Assembly: GCA_003049485.1 (NCBI GenBank)
Contig: PYST01000023.1
Coordinates: 124,001-188,000 of the forward strand
DNA length: 64,000 nucleotides
Reading direction: 5' to 3'
Origin: Ophioceras dolichostomum
Lineage: Eukaryota; Ascomycota; Sordariomycetes; Magnaporthales; Ophioceraceae
The notes under the pieces: generated by a model
Database searches by the model: none
The model's input: the letters and a program-made list of their open reading frames with translations, nothing else
What the model was told of the DNA's origin: nothing
Made by a program: the position numbers and the translations under genes
Shown here: positions 45,112-56,484 of the stretch, one piece after another
Layout of the letters: each line of letters begins with the position of its first letter
Position numbering within the stretch: the stretch's first letter is position 1

Positions 45112-45290
45112 ACCGATAGCCAGGGCCTGCAATGTAATGTAGTGTATTGTATTTTGTATTGTATTTCCGACCTATATGCATGTGCTGTGCGCGGTATTAT
45201 ACCGTATGCAGCAGGTCACGCGGTCTCAGATACAATCCAAAACACATTAACTACAATACATTACATTGCAGGCTCTGCCGATAGCGGGGT
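45112..45290. repeat. Inverted-repeat (MITE-like) element
   Basis: GCCTGCAATGTAATGTA at 45125-45141 is perfectly repeated in reverse complement at 45257-45273. The similarity continues imperfectly inwards (GTATT-rich arms) and outwards (CAGGGCC versus CAGAGCC). The centre has a smaller palindrome (CGGTAT T ATACCG, about 45191-45203). The whole could fold into one long hairpin of about 150 bases. Confidence 0.7.
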
Positions 45291-45606
45291 TGGACCTTGT
45301 CTAGTGTTTACAACCCAGGAAGCTTGGCCCCGCACGGCCATTTTGCCTGTACATAACCAGTACTTCGTCGTCAGCAACGAAATACCGCTTAGCTAGCTGA
45401 GATTTTGGCGTCGCGGGTCTCCCGTATCTGTGCCGGTCCCTGTACCACCGTGGCTTCTTCTCTCTGCATCACACGCCGGTTCGCTCCAGCCGCTGCTACT
45501 AAGAGGGCTGAACCGACGGCCGTATATGCCCACTATAAGGCCTCATACGACCAAGACGGGCCCAAGGACGCGGGCGAGGAAGTCGCCATAAAGCACGACC
45601 CCTAGA

Positions 45607-45756
45607 GAACGCGGCGGCGACGAAGCCGGGCTCTGCTCCCGAGGGAGGGCGGACGCGGTCGAGGATAGCATTGTCGGGGAGAAGGTTGCGTATGTCGAGC
45701 GACGCCAGTGAACGCGACGGGGACGAAGCCGGGCTTTGCTCCCGAGGGAGGTCGGA
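45607..45756. repeat. Two 47-bp direct repeats, 103 bp apart
   Basis: 45607-45653 and 45710-45756 share 43 of 47 bases, including CGAAGCCGGGCT and GCTCCCGAGGGAGG. They are GC-rich against a mixed background and may be fragments of a former mobile element or a minisatellite. Confidence 0.75.
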
Positions 45757-46146
45757 AGCCGCTTACCTCCCATACAACTTTCGTACCGGGTTTATAAAGC
45801 CGGCTCGGATAGTTTAGGGTAACGGGATAAAAATATAAAAAATTCATGTCACAAGAGCGCTGGTAGCTTTCCACTTCGGCCACCTTTTCCCGCATCGTTC
45901 AGCAGCAACCCAAAGCAAATACGTCCACCATACCGTGAATTTTCGCTATACACACCCGCCATCTCATGTACCCACCATTCCAGTTGCGCTCCTATGCCGC
46001 CGTAATACCGTGCCCCCCGTCTCCCATGTCTAAACCCCTTTCGGCCGCAGCCCCAACGCCTCTAGCAAAGTCGGCTTCCTGAAGGTACGAGAAGTACTAC
46101 TACTGCCACCCCTCTGCTGCTCCAACTGAACGTCGGCGGCTTCTTT

Positions 46147-48768
46147 CTAAGAAACATCATCCTCCCTCGTGTTGATGCTGTTGTTTGTGCATGGAGTCTC
46201 AGTGGCCTTCATCAGCAGCTCCTTGAACCTGGGCCCCAGGGCCTCGACGACTGGCTTCACGTCCGGCACCAGAGGCGCCTCCGCCTCCCTCTCCTCATCC
46301 TGCTTCTGAATCATTATAGGTGTTGTTGATCTCGACCTCGACGGCTCGGTGATCACGTCTATTCCCAGCCCCATGGTCTCTCTAGTCCTGACCTTGCCGC
46401 CCCCGGCCGTCTTGCCCAGCGTCACCTGGCCCTTCACGTCGCGGCCGCGGCGCGGCGGGCCCTCGGGCTTCGCCGACGTCATGGGTGTCTCGTCTAGGAG
46501 GTCCTGCCACCGGACGAGGTAGACGCCGGGCCCCATCACGACGGCGGAGGCGTCGTTGCCGTTGCCGTTGCCGCTGTCGCTGGGAGTGGCCGTCCCAGAA
46601 TTCCGCCCGCTGCCGCCGCTCTCGTCTGGTGGTTGTGTCTCAGAAGACTTCAGATCGTCAATGAGCGTTTGCATGTCTGATACCGAGCGGCGTTGGAGGA
46701 AGTCTAAGTACGCCGCGTGCCGGTCGAGCAGAGGGACGAGCTCTTTCCTCGTATCCTCGGGAAGGGAGGCGAACATGATGAGGATTGCTTCCCCCATCGC
46801 GCCAGCACCTCCGCTGCTGCTATGCTGCACATATTCTTTGCCGAGTTCAGCCTTTCTTTTAGCATCTTTGAGTTTCAGCTCCTTCATCGCGTCCGCGGCC
46901 CAGGCCTGGGCCTCCTGGGCCTCTCCATTGGAGACGGAGTCGTCAGAGTCGACTTTGGCCTGTGCGGTATTGACCAAATCCTCCGCATGGGGCTTGCGGA
47001 AATGCTTAATTGATTCCTTAGCCCAGGTGCGGAAGTCGTCCCGTATCTCAGGGCAATCTCTCGCCAGCCGGCCAAGCCACTTGTAGAGGGCATGTCTATT
47101 GCGCTGCAGCAGCTCGACGAAGTCGCTGACTTGAGGAACTTTGGCTTTCTGACTGCCCTTCTTGACCACTATCCGACTTGTGTCGACGAGCTCTGAGATG
47201 AAGGTCTCAACATCGGACAGGTGCTCATGTATCGCAACCTTCGAGTGGATCTCGCGGATGATGGGATCAAATGCTGCTACGCCGTCCCGGATCGCCTGGG
47301 TTGGCAGATCCGGGCTCTGGCGGCAGCACACCTTGGCGATCTCGTCACGATCACGGGCCGAGAGGCGAGCAGAGTAGTACTCGAGGCAGGCGGTATGCGT
47401 CTCTTCGTTTAGTGACGCGGCCATACCAGGGTCGGCGGCGTCGAATATCGCCATGATGATGGACTGCTGCTTCTCGATGCAAGTCAGGCGCATTGCGTCC
47501 TGCTCCGACCGCGAGAGCATGACGTGCTCCTCGATCGCGGTGAGATGCTCTTTGGTAGGTCCATCTTTGGCCTTCTTGATCCTGTCAGATAACTTCTTGA
47601 AGTCAGAGCCATCCCAAGTCAGGATCATAGAGACGATTCTAGGTCGCAAAATCCGTTAGTTTCTTTTATCATAACAACTGAGCCGAGGCAAAAAAAGTGG
47701 AACACCTGGCTTCAAAGCACGAAATATTGGGTGAATGGGCCGGAGTTCTCTAACTTTTGCAGCATGTTCATGCCATCATCGGGGTTAGCGGTTACCCCCA
47801 TCCAGTTTGACACGGACGTGACGCTGATTTTTGTGAGGAGAAGCTTCATCATCCCCTGTATCATAGTCGCTGCATTGCCGATACGCAGTGTCTGCCTCAT
47901 CATAGAGTAAGGCAGCAGCTTGTGTAGGTTTTCGACGAGCTTCATGATGTACTGGCCCTCTGGAGAGATCGCGAAGATTTGATGCAGGATCGTGGCTAGG
48001 CTGTGTATGTCTCAGTCAGCATCACTGATATTTGGGCTCGGCTACAACACTCAAAGTCGCAGTCTACATCTATCAACAAACTTCATCATCACCAACCTTC
48101 CAACCACACTATCCCTAGAGCATGCCAAGGACCACGTAGACGAGGGCGATGCGAGTCTTTACGTACTGGAAGATTATGTACTCTACCGCCGCCTCGACAG
48201 CTAGCGAGTGCTTCTCAAGGTTCTGTTCGGTCTGGACAAAGTCGAATAGCTCGTCGATCAGGTTACCGTAGACGAGCTCCTGTAGCACATCATCCCACGC
48301 CTTGACCAGGCTATGTGCGTTGGCCAGGTCGTACTGGTTCTGGCGGAGGCAGCCACCGATCCTCACGTGTCTGGGGCAGCCACCGAGGACGCCACGCACG
48401 ACGACCTCGATCGCGGAGGACGAGACGGTGGCGAGGGTCTTCCTAGTGCCCATCGCGCCCTTGTCGAAGCTCTCTGAGAGGTTGGCCAAGGCGAACTTGG
48501 CGAGGATGCCCTGGACGTTCACGTTCCAGAAGGTCGCCGGCAGGTTGCTGACGCCGGGAAAAGGGAGGACGAAGGTCGTGACGAGCCTTTGGAGAAGCGG
48601 CGATGACGACTCTTCGGCGTGCGAGCCGTCGGGCCGCACAAAAGGGAAGCCATAGTTCGGTGTAGCGTCCGGGTACTTGAAACCTTCTATCTCGCTGTAC
48701 GTCTCGTAGTGCGTCAGAATGTCGAAGAGCGCGTGGAGCTGCGCTGACGTCAAGGCCTTGCCCGCCAT
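46147..48768 (-). CDS. PXB (PX-associated) plus DUF3818 protein without a PX domain
   Basis: Exons 48167-48768, 47755-48000 and 46147-47638 (minus strand; introns 166 and 116 nt) join in frame to 779 residues. The N-terminal block (ALFDILTHYETYSEIEGFKY, then AMGTRKTLATVSSSAIEVVV and RGVLGGCPR) is the PX-associated PXB domain. It runs directly into the DUF3818 region: YSMMRQTLRIGNAATMIQGM, LLLTKISVTSVSNWMG, NMLQKIVSMILTWDGSDFKK and DRDEIAKVCCRQSPDLPTQA. In the best-known relatives (yeast Ypr097w/Lec1) a phosphoinositide-binding PX domain sits between these two; here there is no room for it. Relatives are implicated in lipid and sterol distribution. Later parts are helical, then a Ser/Gly-rich linker and a YLVRWQDLLDETPM segment. 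The start was placed at MAGKALTSAQ, which fits family N-termini; the frame is open further upstream. Confidence 0.85.
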
Positions 48769-50521
48769 TGTTTCTGTGTTTCTACAATGGATGCTCTCTC
48801 CGGCTTCTTCTTCATCAGCAAGGCGATGACGATCGGCTCGCACCTGAAGGGAAACTGCCGGCGGGAAATCTTGTGGCATGAACAATCGAAAGTACAATGT
48901 GAGATGAACGAGACATGAGGCGGACAGGTGGAACAACTACAACATTGACGAAGTGATTGGGGGAGGAGCTTCTGGCAGTGCTTCCGACAGTCGTTGTGCA
49001 GTTAGATTGGGCAACGTCGCCAGCAGGAAGCTGGCATGGTCGACGTCAAAGAAATGGTGGAAATGATTGAGGATTGGAATTTATTCAACAGAAAAGATTC
49101 AAAGCTCCTTGGTAAAGCCGGACATCCGTGACGATCCGTGACGACGTGAGCTGGATGATGCTTGTCCTCGCTCAATCACAACTGCATGTCTCGTTTGAAT
49201 GGGAACGTCATTGTCACAGAAACATCAGTACGGCATTGGTGCAGCAGTCCGATCCGCCACCATGGTGACCCTTGTCAGGACCCCGCACCACCTCCCAGAA
49301 TTAGCGCAGCACTGACGTTGATCGCTAAGAAAAAGAATGACCAACCCTGCGGCTGGCTGTAACGGGCACCTGGCGGAAAGCCGATAGGCCTGGAGAATCT
49401 GCTGCAGGGCCCCGCAATTACCCGAACCAGTGTTTCGACCCCAACCTTAACCTCCCACCTCAGATTTGACGATCTGCTTCCCTTTCTGCTTATTACGTGG
49501 ACGTCGCGTCCTTTCTTCCTGTACCTACACGAAAGACAAAAACTCGGCCCCTGCCCGTCACTGACGCACTGATGGCAACAAGCTCGTCTTGACTCTCGCG
49601 AACACCACCTGTCCTTTTAGCTTGCGGCTCCGCCCTTGTGCCACCCTGAGACGACAGTTTCTTCATTCCGGGAATGAATCCGGGGGCCCAGACCGGACTG
49701 TCGGCGCTCTCCGTCCATGTTCACGTTTCTGTTATCGGCGAATTCATGAATGAGTTTAGGTTGAGGAGTCGAGCCCGCCTCTCCGGCCAGCAAAGGCCAG
49801 CCTGATCCCACAACAACGGTGACCTAGTTCTCGCCCAGTCATTCCCAATCAAATGCACACTGCGACGGTCCTGACCGTGAGTAGAGTTAGTTATCACTCA
49901 CTCCGCATCAATCCACTCAGTCAAGCAACGCTCAGCCAACATGCCTAGGTACGCACACAAAACATGCCACCACATTGTACCATTTGCTAGCTTACATAGG
50001 ATTGGGCTGAGGCAAAACACATACTCTCACATTTTCATTCACTCCCCAATACCTACACCTACCAGGCCTAGAGACCCTGGTAGCCCGGCTGTATATGACA
50101 ACTCAACCCCGGCTGTATATGACAACTCAACCCCGGCGGTATGGTCAAGAATGACCAAACTGCCTGTCTTTCCCGCCTCACTCGAATCCTCCCCTCTGCC
50201 AACGTCCTCCGTTGCCGGCCGTAGTGGCATGACTGCTTGCTTGAAAGGAGGGTGTCCTTAACAGAATGGGGAGACGGGGGACAGTCGAAGCCAAAAACAG
50301 AAAATGAGTCCAAACACTGGCACCCAACAGGACAGGTCAAGGACCTGGAAGTCCTCCCTCTTCGTCCGCCCCCGTCATCGAAATACCACTCTCAACTCAA
50401 CCAACCAACGCATTCATCTCTCCTTCTGCCAGCGAGAAAGTGAGGAGTGCGCAACACGCAACACGCAGCTCGTCACCCGTCCGCCCTCGCTCGTCCTAAG
50501 CAGAGCAGCAGCGAAGTAGTT
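48769..50521. other. Intergenic region, 1.75 kb
   Basis: No gene supported. It contains a duplicated 24-bp unit at 50087-50134 (GGCTGTATATGACAACTC...), with a partial third copy, and a small GACATCCGTGACGATCCGTG repeat near 49122-49145. Confidence 0.5.
50087..50134. repeat. 24-bp tandem duplication
   Basis: Two identical copies (50087-50110, 50111-50134) are followed by a degenerate start of a third (GGCGGTATGG). Confidence 0.85.
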
Positions 50522-52096
50522 TTAAGCCGTCCAGTGGCGGGTGCCGCTCGCTCGCCTGTCCAGAGTGGAAGTAGAAGTCACAGTAATAATGTAAGGCGTT
50601 TCGGTGACGGTGATGGTCGCAGGTTCGTTTTGCTCATCTTCTGGGTCCTTAGGGGGGCCTCCGACGATGATATGAGGGGCAACCTCACCCCCCACCTCGA
50701 TAATCGCAATCCCAGCCGCACCGAGGACGGCAGCCGCTGTTGCCATTGGTCCTCTGAAGAAAGGCAAGGGCGGCGGTATGAGCTTGTGGGGCTTTGGCTT
50801 CGGGGTAGTGGAGGGGACAGAGGATGAGGCTGGCTCCGGCTCCGATGAGACTGGCTCCGATGAGACTGGCTCCTCCTGGGCTGTGGCCGTCGGCTCTGCG
50901 GTCGGTTCTGCGCCACCTTCTCCGCCACCAGCAGCACCAGCAGCACCAGCAGCACCAGCAGCACCAGCAGCACCAGCAGCACCAGCAGCACCAGCAGCAC
51001 TACCAACGACGATGGCGCTCTCATCATCGGTGACGCCGTAAATGTCGCTAGTGGTGTCGCTGCCATCATCGGCACCGCCACCGTCGCTATCGCCGTCGCC
51101 GCCACTGGAGTCGCTGCCGGAGCCGCTGCCGGAGCCGCTCTCGGGAATGGCGCCGATGATGCCGGCGGTGACGGCCTCGATATCGAAGATCTCGCCGCCG
51201 TAGCTGCTTTTGCCGCCGAAAATGCTCCCGAGGATACCGTCGAGAAGGATGTCGACGCCGTCGGCGACGCCGGGGATCTTGCCGGCGATACTGCCGCCAG
51301 CGCCGCTGAGGAGGCTGCCAGCGCCGCTAAGGATGCCGCCAACGCCGCCGATAATGCCGCCGGCAGTGCTGCCGATCTTGCTGCCCAAAGTGCCGCCGAT
51401 AGCACCGCCGATCTCGCTACCGATACCGATAGCAGCACCGCTGCTGCTGCTACCGACACCAGCACCGCTGCTGCTGCTGCCGACGCCGGGATCGCTGCTG
51501 CTGCTACCGACGCCGGCGCCGCCGCTGCTGCTACCGACACCAGCGGCGCTGCTGCTGCTACCGACACCGGCATCGCTCGCGCCGCTGCCACTGCCGGCAC
51601 CGCTATAGTCGGTTATTACTATTGCTGGCACCTCCACCGTAGTACTGCCGGCACCGCCACCACTGCTGCCACTGCCGGCACCGCCACCGCCACTGTTACT
51701 ACCGCCACCGCCACCGCTGGAGCCAGAATTGCCGGAACCGGTGCCGGAATTGCTAATAGCGCCATAGCCGCCGAAAGCGGCGTGGGGGTCGCCGGTAATA
51801 CCGCCGATCATGCCGTCGACGAGGGCGCCGGTGAGGGTCCCGATGCCGGGGAGAGTACTGATACCGCTGCTGATTTCGCTGGCGACACCGCCGGCTTGGC
51901 CGAGGATACCGCCGAGCATGCCGAGGATGCTGCCGGCGCCGCTGCCAGAGCCGGTGCCGAAATCGCTGTCGGAGTCGCCTTCGGGATAGCTGCCGGGAAT
52001 GCTATCGATGCCGCCCGAGCCCGAGCCCAAGCCCAAATCCGGGCCCTTGCCTTTGTCCACGCCTTTGCCTTTGTCCACGCCCTTGCCTTTGTCTAG

Positions 52097-52132
<36 letters not shown>

Positions 52133-53848
52133 ATCCGGGCCTTTGCCTTTGTCCACGCCTTTGCCTTTGTCCACGCCCTTGCCTTTGTCTAGGCCCGAGC
52201 CCGAGCCCGAGCCCGAGCCCAAATCCGGGCCTTTGCCTTTGTCCACGCCTTTGCCTTTGTCCACGCCCTTGCCTTTGTCCAGGCCCGAGCCCGAGCCCAA
52301 ATCCGGGCCCTTGCCTTTGTCCGGGGCTTTGCCTTTATCCGGGGCTTTGCCTTTATCCGGGCCCGAGCCCGAGCCCGAGCCCAAGTCCGGGCCCTCAATA
52401 CTAATACCACCGGCAGCACCAGCACCAGCACCAGCACCAGCACCAGCACCAGCACCAGCACCAGCACCAGCACCAGCACCAGCACCAGCACCAGCAAAAG
52501 CACTAGCATTAGCACTAGCAATACTACTAGTACTAGTAATACTATTAGCATTACTAGTGCTAGTAATATTACCAGCATTAGCAGTACTAGTAGCACTATT
52601 AGTACTACTACTACCAGCAGCACTACCAGTACCACCACCAATACCCTGACCACCACTAGAGCCAACATCACCCGCGCCCCCCAGAACAGCAGAGCCGCCA
52701 ACGACCCCAAGCGGTCCCAAAGCCGACACGCCCAAACGAGCCAGCGTCGTCAGCCCGGCGTACGCCTCCTTGTACACCTCCACAAGGTCGGGGTGCAGCT
52801 CCGTGTAGTTGACCTCCCCCGGCCCGACGATCTCCGGGACGCCGTACACGCTCGTCCACGCCACCGGCTTCCCGCCCTTGTCCACGCCGAGGAACGCCTT
52901 GCCGTCGGCGGGGTTGACCGAGACGACCTCGCTGACATCCGCGGACAGGCGCCTGGCCTGCTCGTAGCGGCTCACCCAGTCGACGCACTCGTTGGGCACA
53001 CCCCGCAGGAGGACCCACCCCGCGCCCGTGATCGGGTTCGTCAGGGCGTCGATGTCCTCTTTGGTCGCGTTCGGCTGCAGGTGCCGCCTGGCGGCGTCGT
53101 GGGCGGCGTCGTAGCAGGGGTCGAGGTGGAAGGGCTTCTTGTGGGGACGGTCCTGGTTGATCTTCATCACCTGGTCCTGGTGGTCCTGGTTCCTGTCGCC
53201 GCCGTCCTGTTGTGGTTTGTTCTTGCTCTTCTTGCCCTTGTTCTTGAACTTCTTCTTGCTCTTCTTGTCGTGGACTCCGCCTCCGTCCCGGCGGTTGGGC
53301 TCGGGCTCCTGATACACCTCCTGCCGCCTGCTGTAGTAGTTGTTATTGTTGACACTGCGCTCACTGTCGACCTCGCCGACCTCGGGCCGCCCCCACATTT
53401 CCTCGAAGTGCACCATGACCTCCTGCTCGGTCGGGAGGTGGGTGCCGTCTTCATGCTGGTACGGGTCGAGGTCGTCGTCGATGATGTCGACGTGTCCCAC
53501 ATTCTGGCCACCCGCGGCCGTCAGGCGGGGTTTGGAGCCTTCGTCCTGCTGAATGGGGGGCCGGCGCTGGCTTTCAAAGTCGCCCCAGACGTCTCTGTAC
53601 TTCTCCGGGAGGTCTGGGTCTGTGGCGATGTCGGGCACGGCGTAGGTCCAGTTCGCCGGCTTCAGCCGCGCCAGCCAGAACTCGATGTCCTTCCCGATGA
53701 AGTTGAGCAGGATGCCTTTTGTTAACGAGAGAAGACCTAGCGTGGCCACGATGTCGGAATATGAGGCCTGGCCCTCGAGGGTACGGTTGAAGAGAGAGAT
53801 GGTGGTGGTGGCGACTGGCGCTACCACGAGGCTGGTGATGCTGTTCAT
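50522..53848 (-). CDS. Giant silk-like low-complexity protein (Gly-Ala, Gly-Ser and Lys-Gly repeats)
   Basis: One minus-strand frame, ATG 53846-53848 to TAA 50522-50524, 1,108 residues; an in-frame ATG at 54097 would add 83. Layout: a hydrophobic start (MNSITSLVVAPVATTTISLF; then a second hydrophobic helix near 35-50); an acidic/Asn region; a Lys-rich patch (KKSKKKFKNKGKKSKNK); and a globular stretch about 245-400 with two cysteines (HLDPCYDAAHDAARRHL, GVPNECVDWVSRYEQA). After that come a Ser/Asn/Thr linker, a (Gly-Ala) run of about fourteen units, three to four units of DKGKGVDKGKG plus Gly-Ser, long Gly/Ser segments, a triplet-encoded (Ala-Ala-Gly)n run, and a hydrophobic C-terminal helix (MATAAAVLGAAGIAIIEVGG). 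The repeat DNA is highly regular. I know no family for the globular part. A structural or surface role is an inference from the silk-like composition. Confidence 0.7.
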
Positions 53849-54806
53849 GTTTGCGGAGCAGACGAAGCCTTGGGGCCTTGGGACACGCCCTCGCGTTCGT
53901 CTGTGGTGAGTATCTCGTGATAATAGAAAAACAGAAATGTTTTTTTCTTGAGGAAGGAGAGTCTCTCCTAGATATTGCTCGATGAAAACGAAGAGGAGGG
54001 AGGGAAGGGGGAAAGGGAGCCGACATCTGGCTCGAATAATAATGTGTGCGCTGGGGACAGCAGCGATACCGTCACCACGCATATAACACGAACTCATAAC
54101 TCAAATCGCTCTTCAGTCTGACAACATCCATTGGGTGTAGGGGTTTGATGTCGGTCTAGGTTTGGTAGCCAGATCCCCATCCTTGATCATCACCCGATTA
54201 TTAAGTTTTGATGCCCTACGTATATTTGTTGTCCCGATACGAGAGAGAGTAAACGACAGGAGGCGACTGTGTAAATAGCTTGGTAGCCCTCAACAATGCG
54301 GTCTAGGCATCATTACATTATTTAAGCCTTATCCCCGTCATGAAAGTATTTAAGCCTTATCCGCGTCACGAAACTATTTAAGCCTTACCCGCGTCATGTT
54401 AGCATATCCGTTGACTACGCTGGCTGTGGCCTCCTATACCATGCTCACGGACGCATCCGGGATGCTCTGGTACCGAATCGCCTATGGCATATCGGATACA
54501 CGAGACTGTTTTGATGTATGTGCCTACCTAGGTAGGTAGGTAGCCAGGCGGGTAAGTAGCTGAAGTAGATTGTGAAGCAAAGATAATTAATCATATTACC
54601 AAAGTGAGCTCCCTAAAGCAATGCGCCTCGGCCTTGTGCGAAGGTGAGGCCGTCGTCAGGGCCAATGCCCTATCTTCAAATCACGCCCGGCCCCTGTGTT
54701 GTTCTAACAATAGGCATCTCCCCACTTGACCTATCTACCTAGATAGTTACTACAAATAGCAGCACCACCACCAGCAGCAGCATGAGCAACAAGATCCGTC
54801 TTAGTT
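53849..54806. other. Intergenic region between giant repeat gene and secreted gene
   Basis: No gene seen. The segment next to 53849 is open in frame with the giant protein up to 54097 and may be leader or coding. It contains a 28-bp triple repeat (54319-54402) and a CCTACCTAGGTAGGTAGGTA palindrome near 54525-54545. Confidence 0.45.
54319..54402. repeat. Three tandem 28-bp units upstream of the giant repeat gene
   Basis: TATTTAAGCCTTAT... units start at 54319, 54347 and 54375, each exactly 28 bases and with only a few substitutions. TATTTAAG is TATA-like, and the array lies about 470 bases upstream of the ATG of the minus-strand giant gene. Confidence 0.85.
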
Positions 54807-55745
54807 TTACTGGGGTTGCCAGTTTAGCCACTTTCCCTGCCTGCCCGTGCCATCTATGTGCACCTCGTCCCAGTTGATCTCCATCATCGGGAACTTAACT
54901 GTCGGGTCCGGAAGCACCACACCGAGGGGGTTGTCGGGGCTGTCATTCAGCGTGTGGCAGTGGATCGTCAGGTTGCCCCCGGAGGCCTCCCGTATGGCCT
55001 CGGTCATCTTCCAGTCGCTGAAGAAGCGGCCCGTCCGGATGTGCGCGTGCGCGATGGTCCACAGCCTCTCCTCCCCGGTCGCCTCGTCGGGGACGACGAA
55101 GACCTTGCACTTGGGGCTCCATTCCTTCCCGTAGGACCCGGCGTGGATCAGAGGGTGCTCGAACGCGCTCAGGCACTGGCCCGGCCGCGACCACGAGTCC
55201 CTTGCGATGGTGATGTCCCACTCCTTGGTGATTATGCGGTTGCGAGCCAGGCAGCGGTTCATGACGCGAGGGGGCGCCAGCCAGACGTCGGGCCAGTTGG
55301 TCGAGTTCCGCCACGCGGGGGGGTCCCACTTCCTGCCGTCGTAGTTGGGATACTCGAGGGCGAACGTGTCGATCTCCGGGCCCTCGTCTATGTAGATGGA
55401 GTCTGGGTCATCTGCGACTTCGCCGATGGCGCCGCCGGTGTCGGTGTCGGTGTCCGCAGGGTCTTTCGCAGGGTCTTTCGCAGGGGCGGTTACGGCCCAA
55501 GGGGCGACTTCAGGGAGGTTGGCTCCGTGTGCGGGGGCGATTCCGGCTATGACATCTGCCAAGCCCCAGGGCAGAGCCTCACTGTTCTCGTTCTCTCCGG
55601 AGGCGTGAAGGATTCTACGGATGTGAGCAGGTTGTCCGCCGGTGGAATCGGTGCCGCTGCTCTGAACGCGCTCGACTGCGGCCGCGAAGACCAGCGACGA
55701 TAGCGCGATCAAGCAGAGGGTGAGTTGCAGAATGAGGCCCCTCAT
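54807..55745 (-). CDS. Secreted hypothetical protein A (cysteine-patterned; paralogue of the divergent neighbour)
   Basis: An intronless 312-residue protein with a signal peptide (LILQLTLCLIALSSLVFAAA) and a long low-complexity, acidic propeptide-like region (about 30-130; KDPAKDPADTDTDTGG). The folded part begins about residue 138 and contains only four cysteines: C165 (NRCLARN), C191 (SWSRPGQCLSAF), C213 (WSPKCKVF) and C263 (GGNLTIHCHTL). The same four positions, and the flanking Trp, Pro-Gly and Leu-Trp residues, recur in the head-to-head gene at 56485-57426. Family not recognised. A secreted, disulfide-stabilised role outside the cell, possibly with the host or environment, is inference. 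No transmembrane or GPI signal at the C-terminus. Confidence 0.85.
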   Translation of the reverse strand: MRGLILQLTLCLIALSSLVFAAAVERVQSSGTDSTGGQPAHIRRILHASGENENSEALPWGLADVIAGIAPAHGANLPEVAPWAVTAPAKDPAKDPADTDTDTGGAIGEVADDPDSIYIDEGPEIDTFALEYPNYDGRKWDPPAWRNSTNWPDVWLAPPRVMNRCLARNRIITKEWDITIARDSWSRPGQCLSAFEHPLIHAGSYGKEWSPKCKVFVVPDEATGEERLWTIAHAHIRTGRFFSDWKMTEAIREASGGNLTIHCHTLNDSPDNPLGVVLPDPTVKFPMMEINWDEVHIDGTGRQGKWLNWQPQ

Positions 55746-56484
55746 GGTGGCGTCTTGGGAGGTTCCTGAATGTTGCCGGCTCGGCTGGCTGGCTGGGAGT
55801 TCTGCTCGCGGATGGATATTCCTGTGAGAAGAGAGATGATCGTATAAAGGTTGAAGAGATTGTTGTGCTTTCAGAACTCAGGACGGAAGACGGAAATCGG
55901 CACGAGCACGCAGTGGCTGTGGTTGAGAATATGGGAATATGGGTGCATCCATGAGATAAGTACCATCCATCATAAGGCCATACTTATCATCTCAAGGACA
56001 TCATAGTGTTGTAAGTTGCGGTGGCGGCCTCGATGACCAAATTGCTCTCGGGCTGCATCAATGGCTTTATGAATGATTTTCAAACACAAAAAACAATTCA
56101 GAAGTCCAGAAAACGACAAGCTCAGCCTTCGGGGTTCCCTCCAAACCCTAGACCTATTCTCTGATATCTCTAGCATCTCTGACGCTTGTAAAGAATCTCG
56201 ACCGATTCGCTTGAATTATTCGTCGTAGAACGCGCCTCGACGAGTATTTTGTGCCTCCTCGAACATGACAATATCATCACTACATGCTTTGATAGGTAGT
56301 GATGTCAAGTTGTGTCGGCCCAACGTAATGGCTGTCCCAAGAACAGACACATATCTTCTCTCCCTTCTCAGTGTGGGCATCCATCCTCAAAGAAGGACCT
56401 CGAGGGTTTCACCAGCTTGCACATTTCTTTCCCTCGGACCGAGGCACAGGACAATATAAGACAAGACTACGTCCTTATTCAACA
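55746..56484. promoter_or_regulatory. Shared divergent promoter region of the two secreted paralogues
   Basis: 739 bases separate two start codons that face away from each other. No ORF in it looks coding. AATATAAGA just upstream of 56485 (near 56453) is TATA-like. No operator could be named. Confidence 0.45.

Larger units (their letters stand above)
44630..46146. other. Intergenic region with repeat elements
   Basis: No gene supported. It carries an inverted-repeat element (45112-45290) and a pair of 47-bp direct repeats (45607-45756), listed separately. Confidence 0.5.

Noticed and set aside
45405..45605. Short plus-strand ORF near the direct repeats
   Set aside because: Starts only with TTG, has no ATG or splice context, and overlaps repetitive sequence.
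50578..51600. Long alternative frame in the silk-like gene rich in Ala/Val/Ser
   Set aside because: Frame-shifted reading of the same trinucleotide repeats; the chosen frame is longer and continues into non-repetitive protein.
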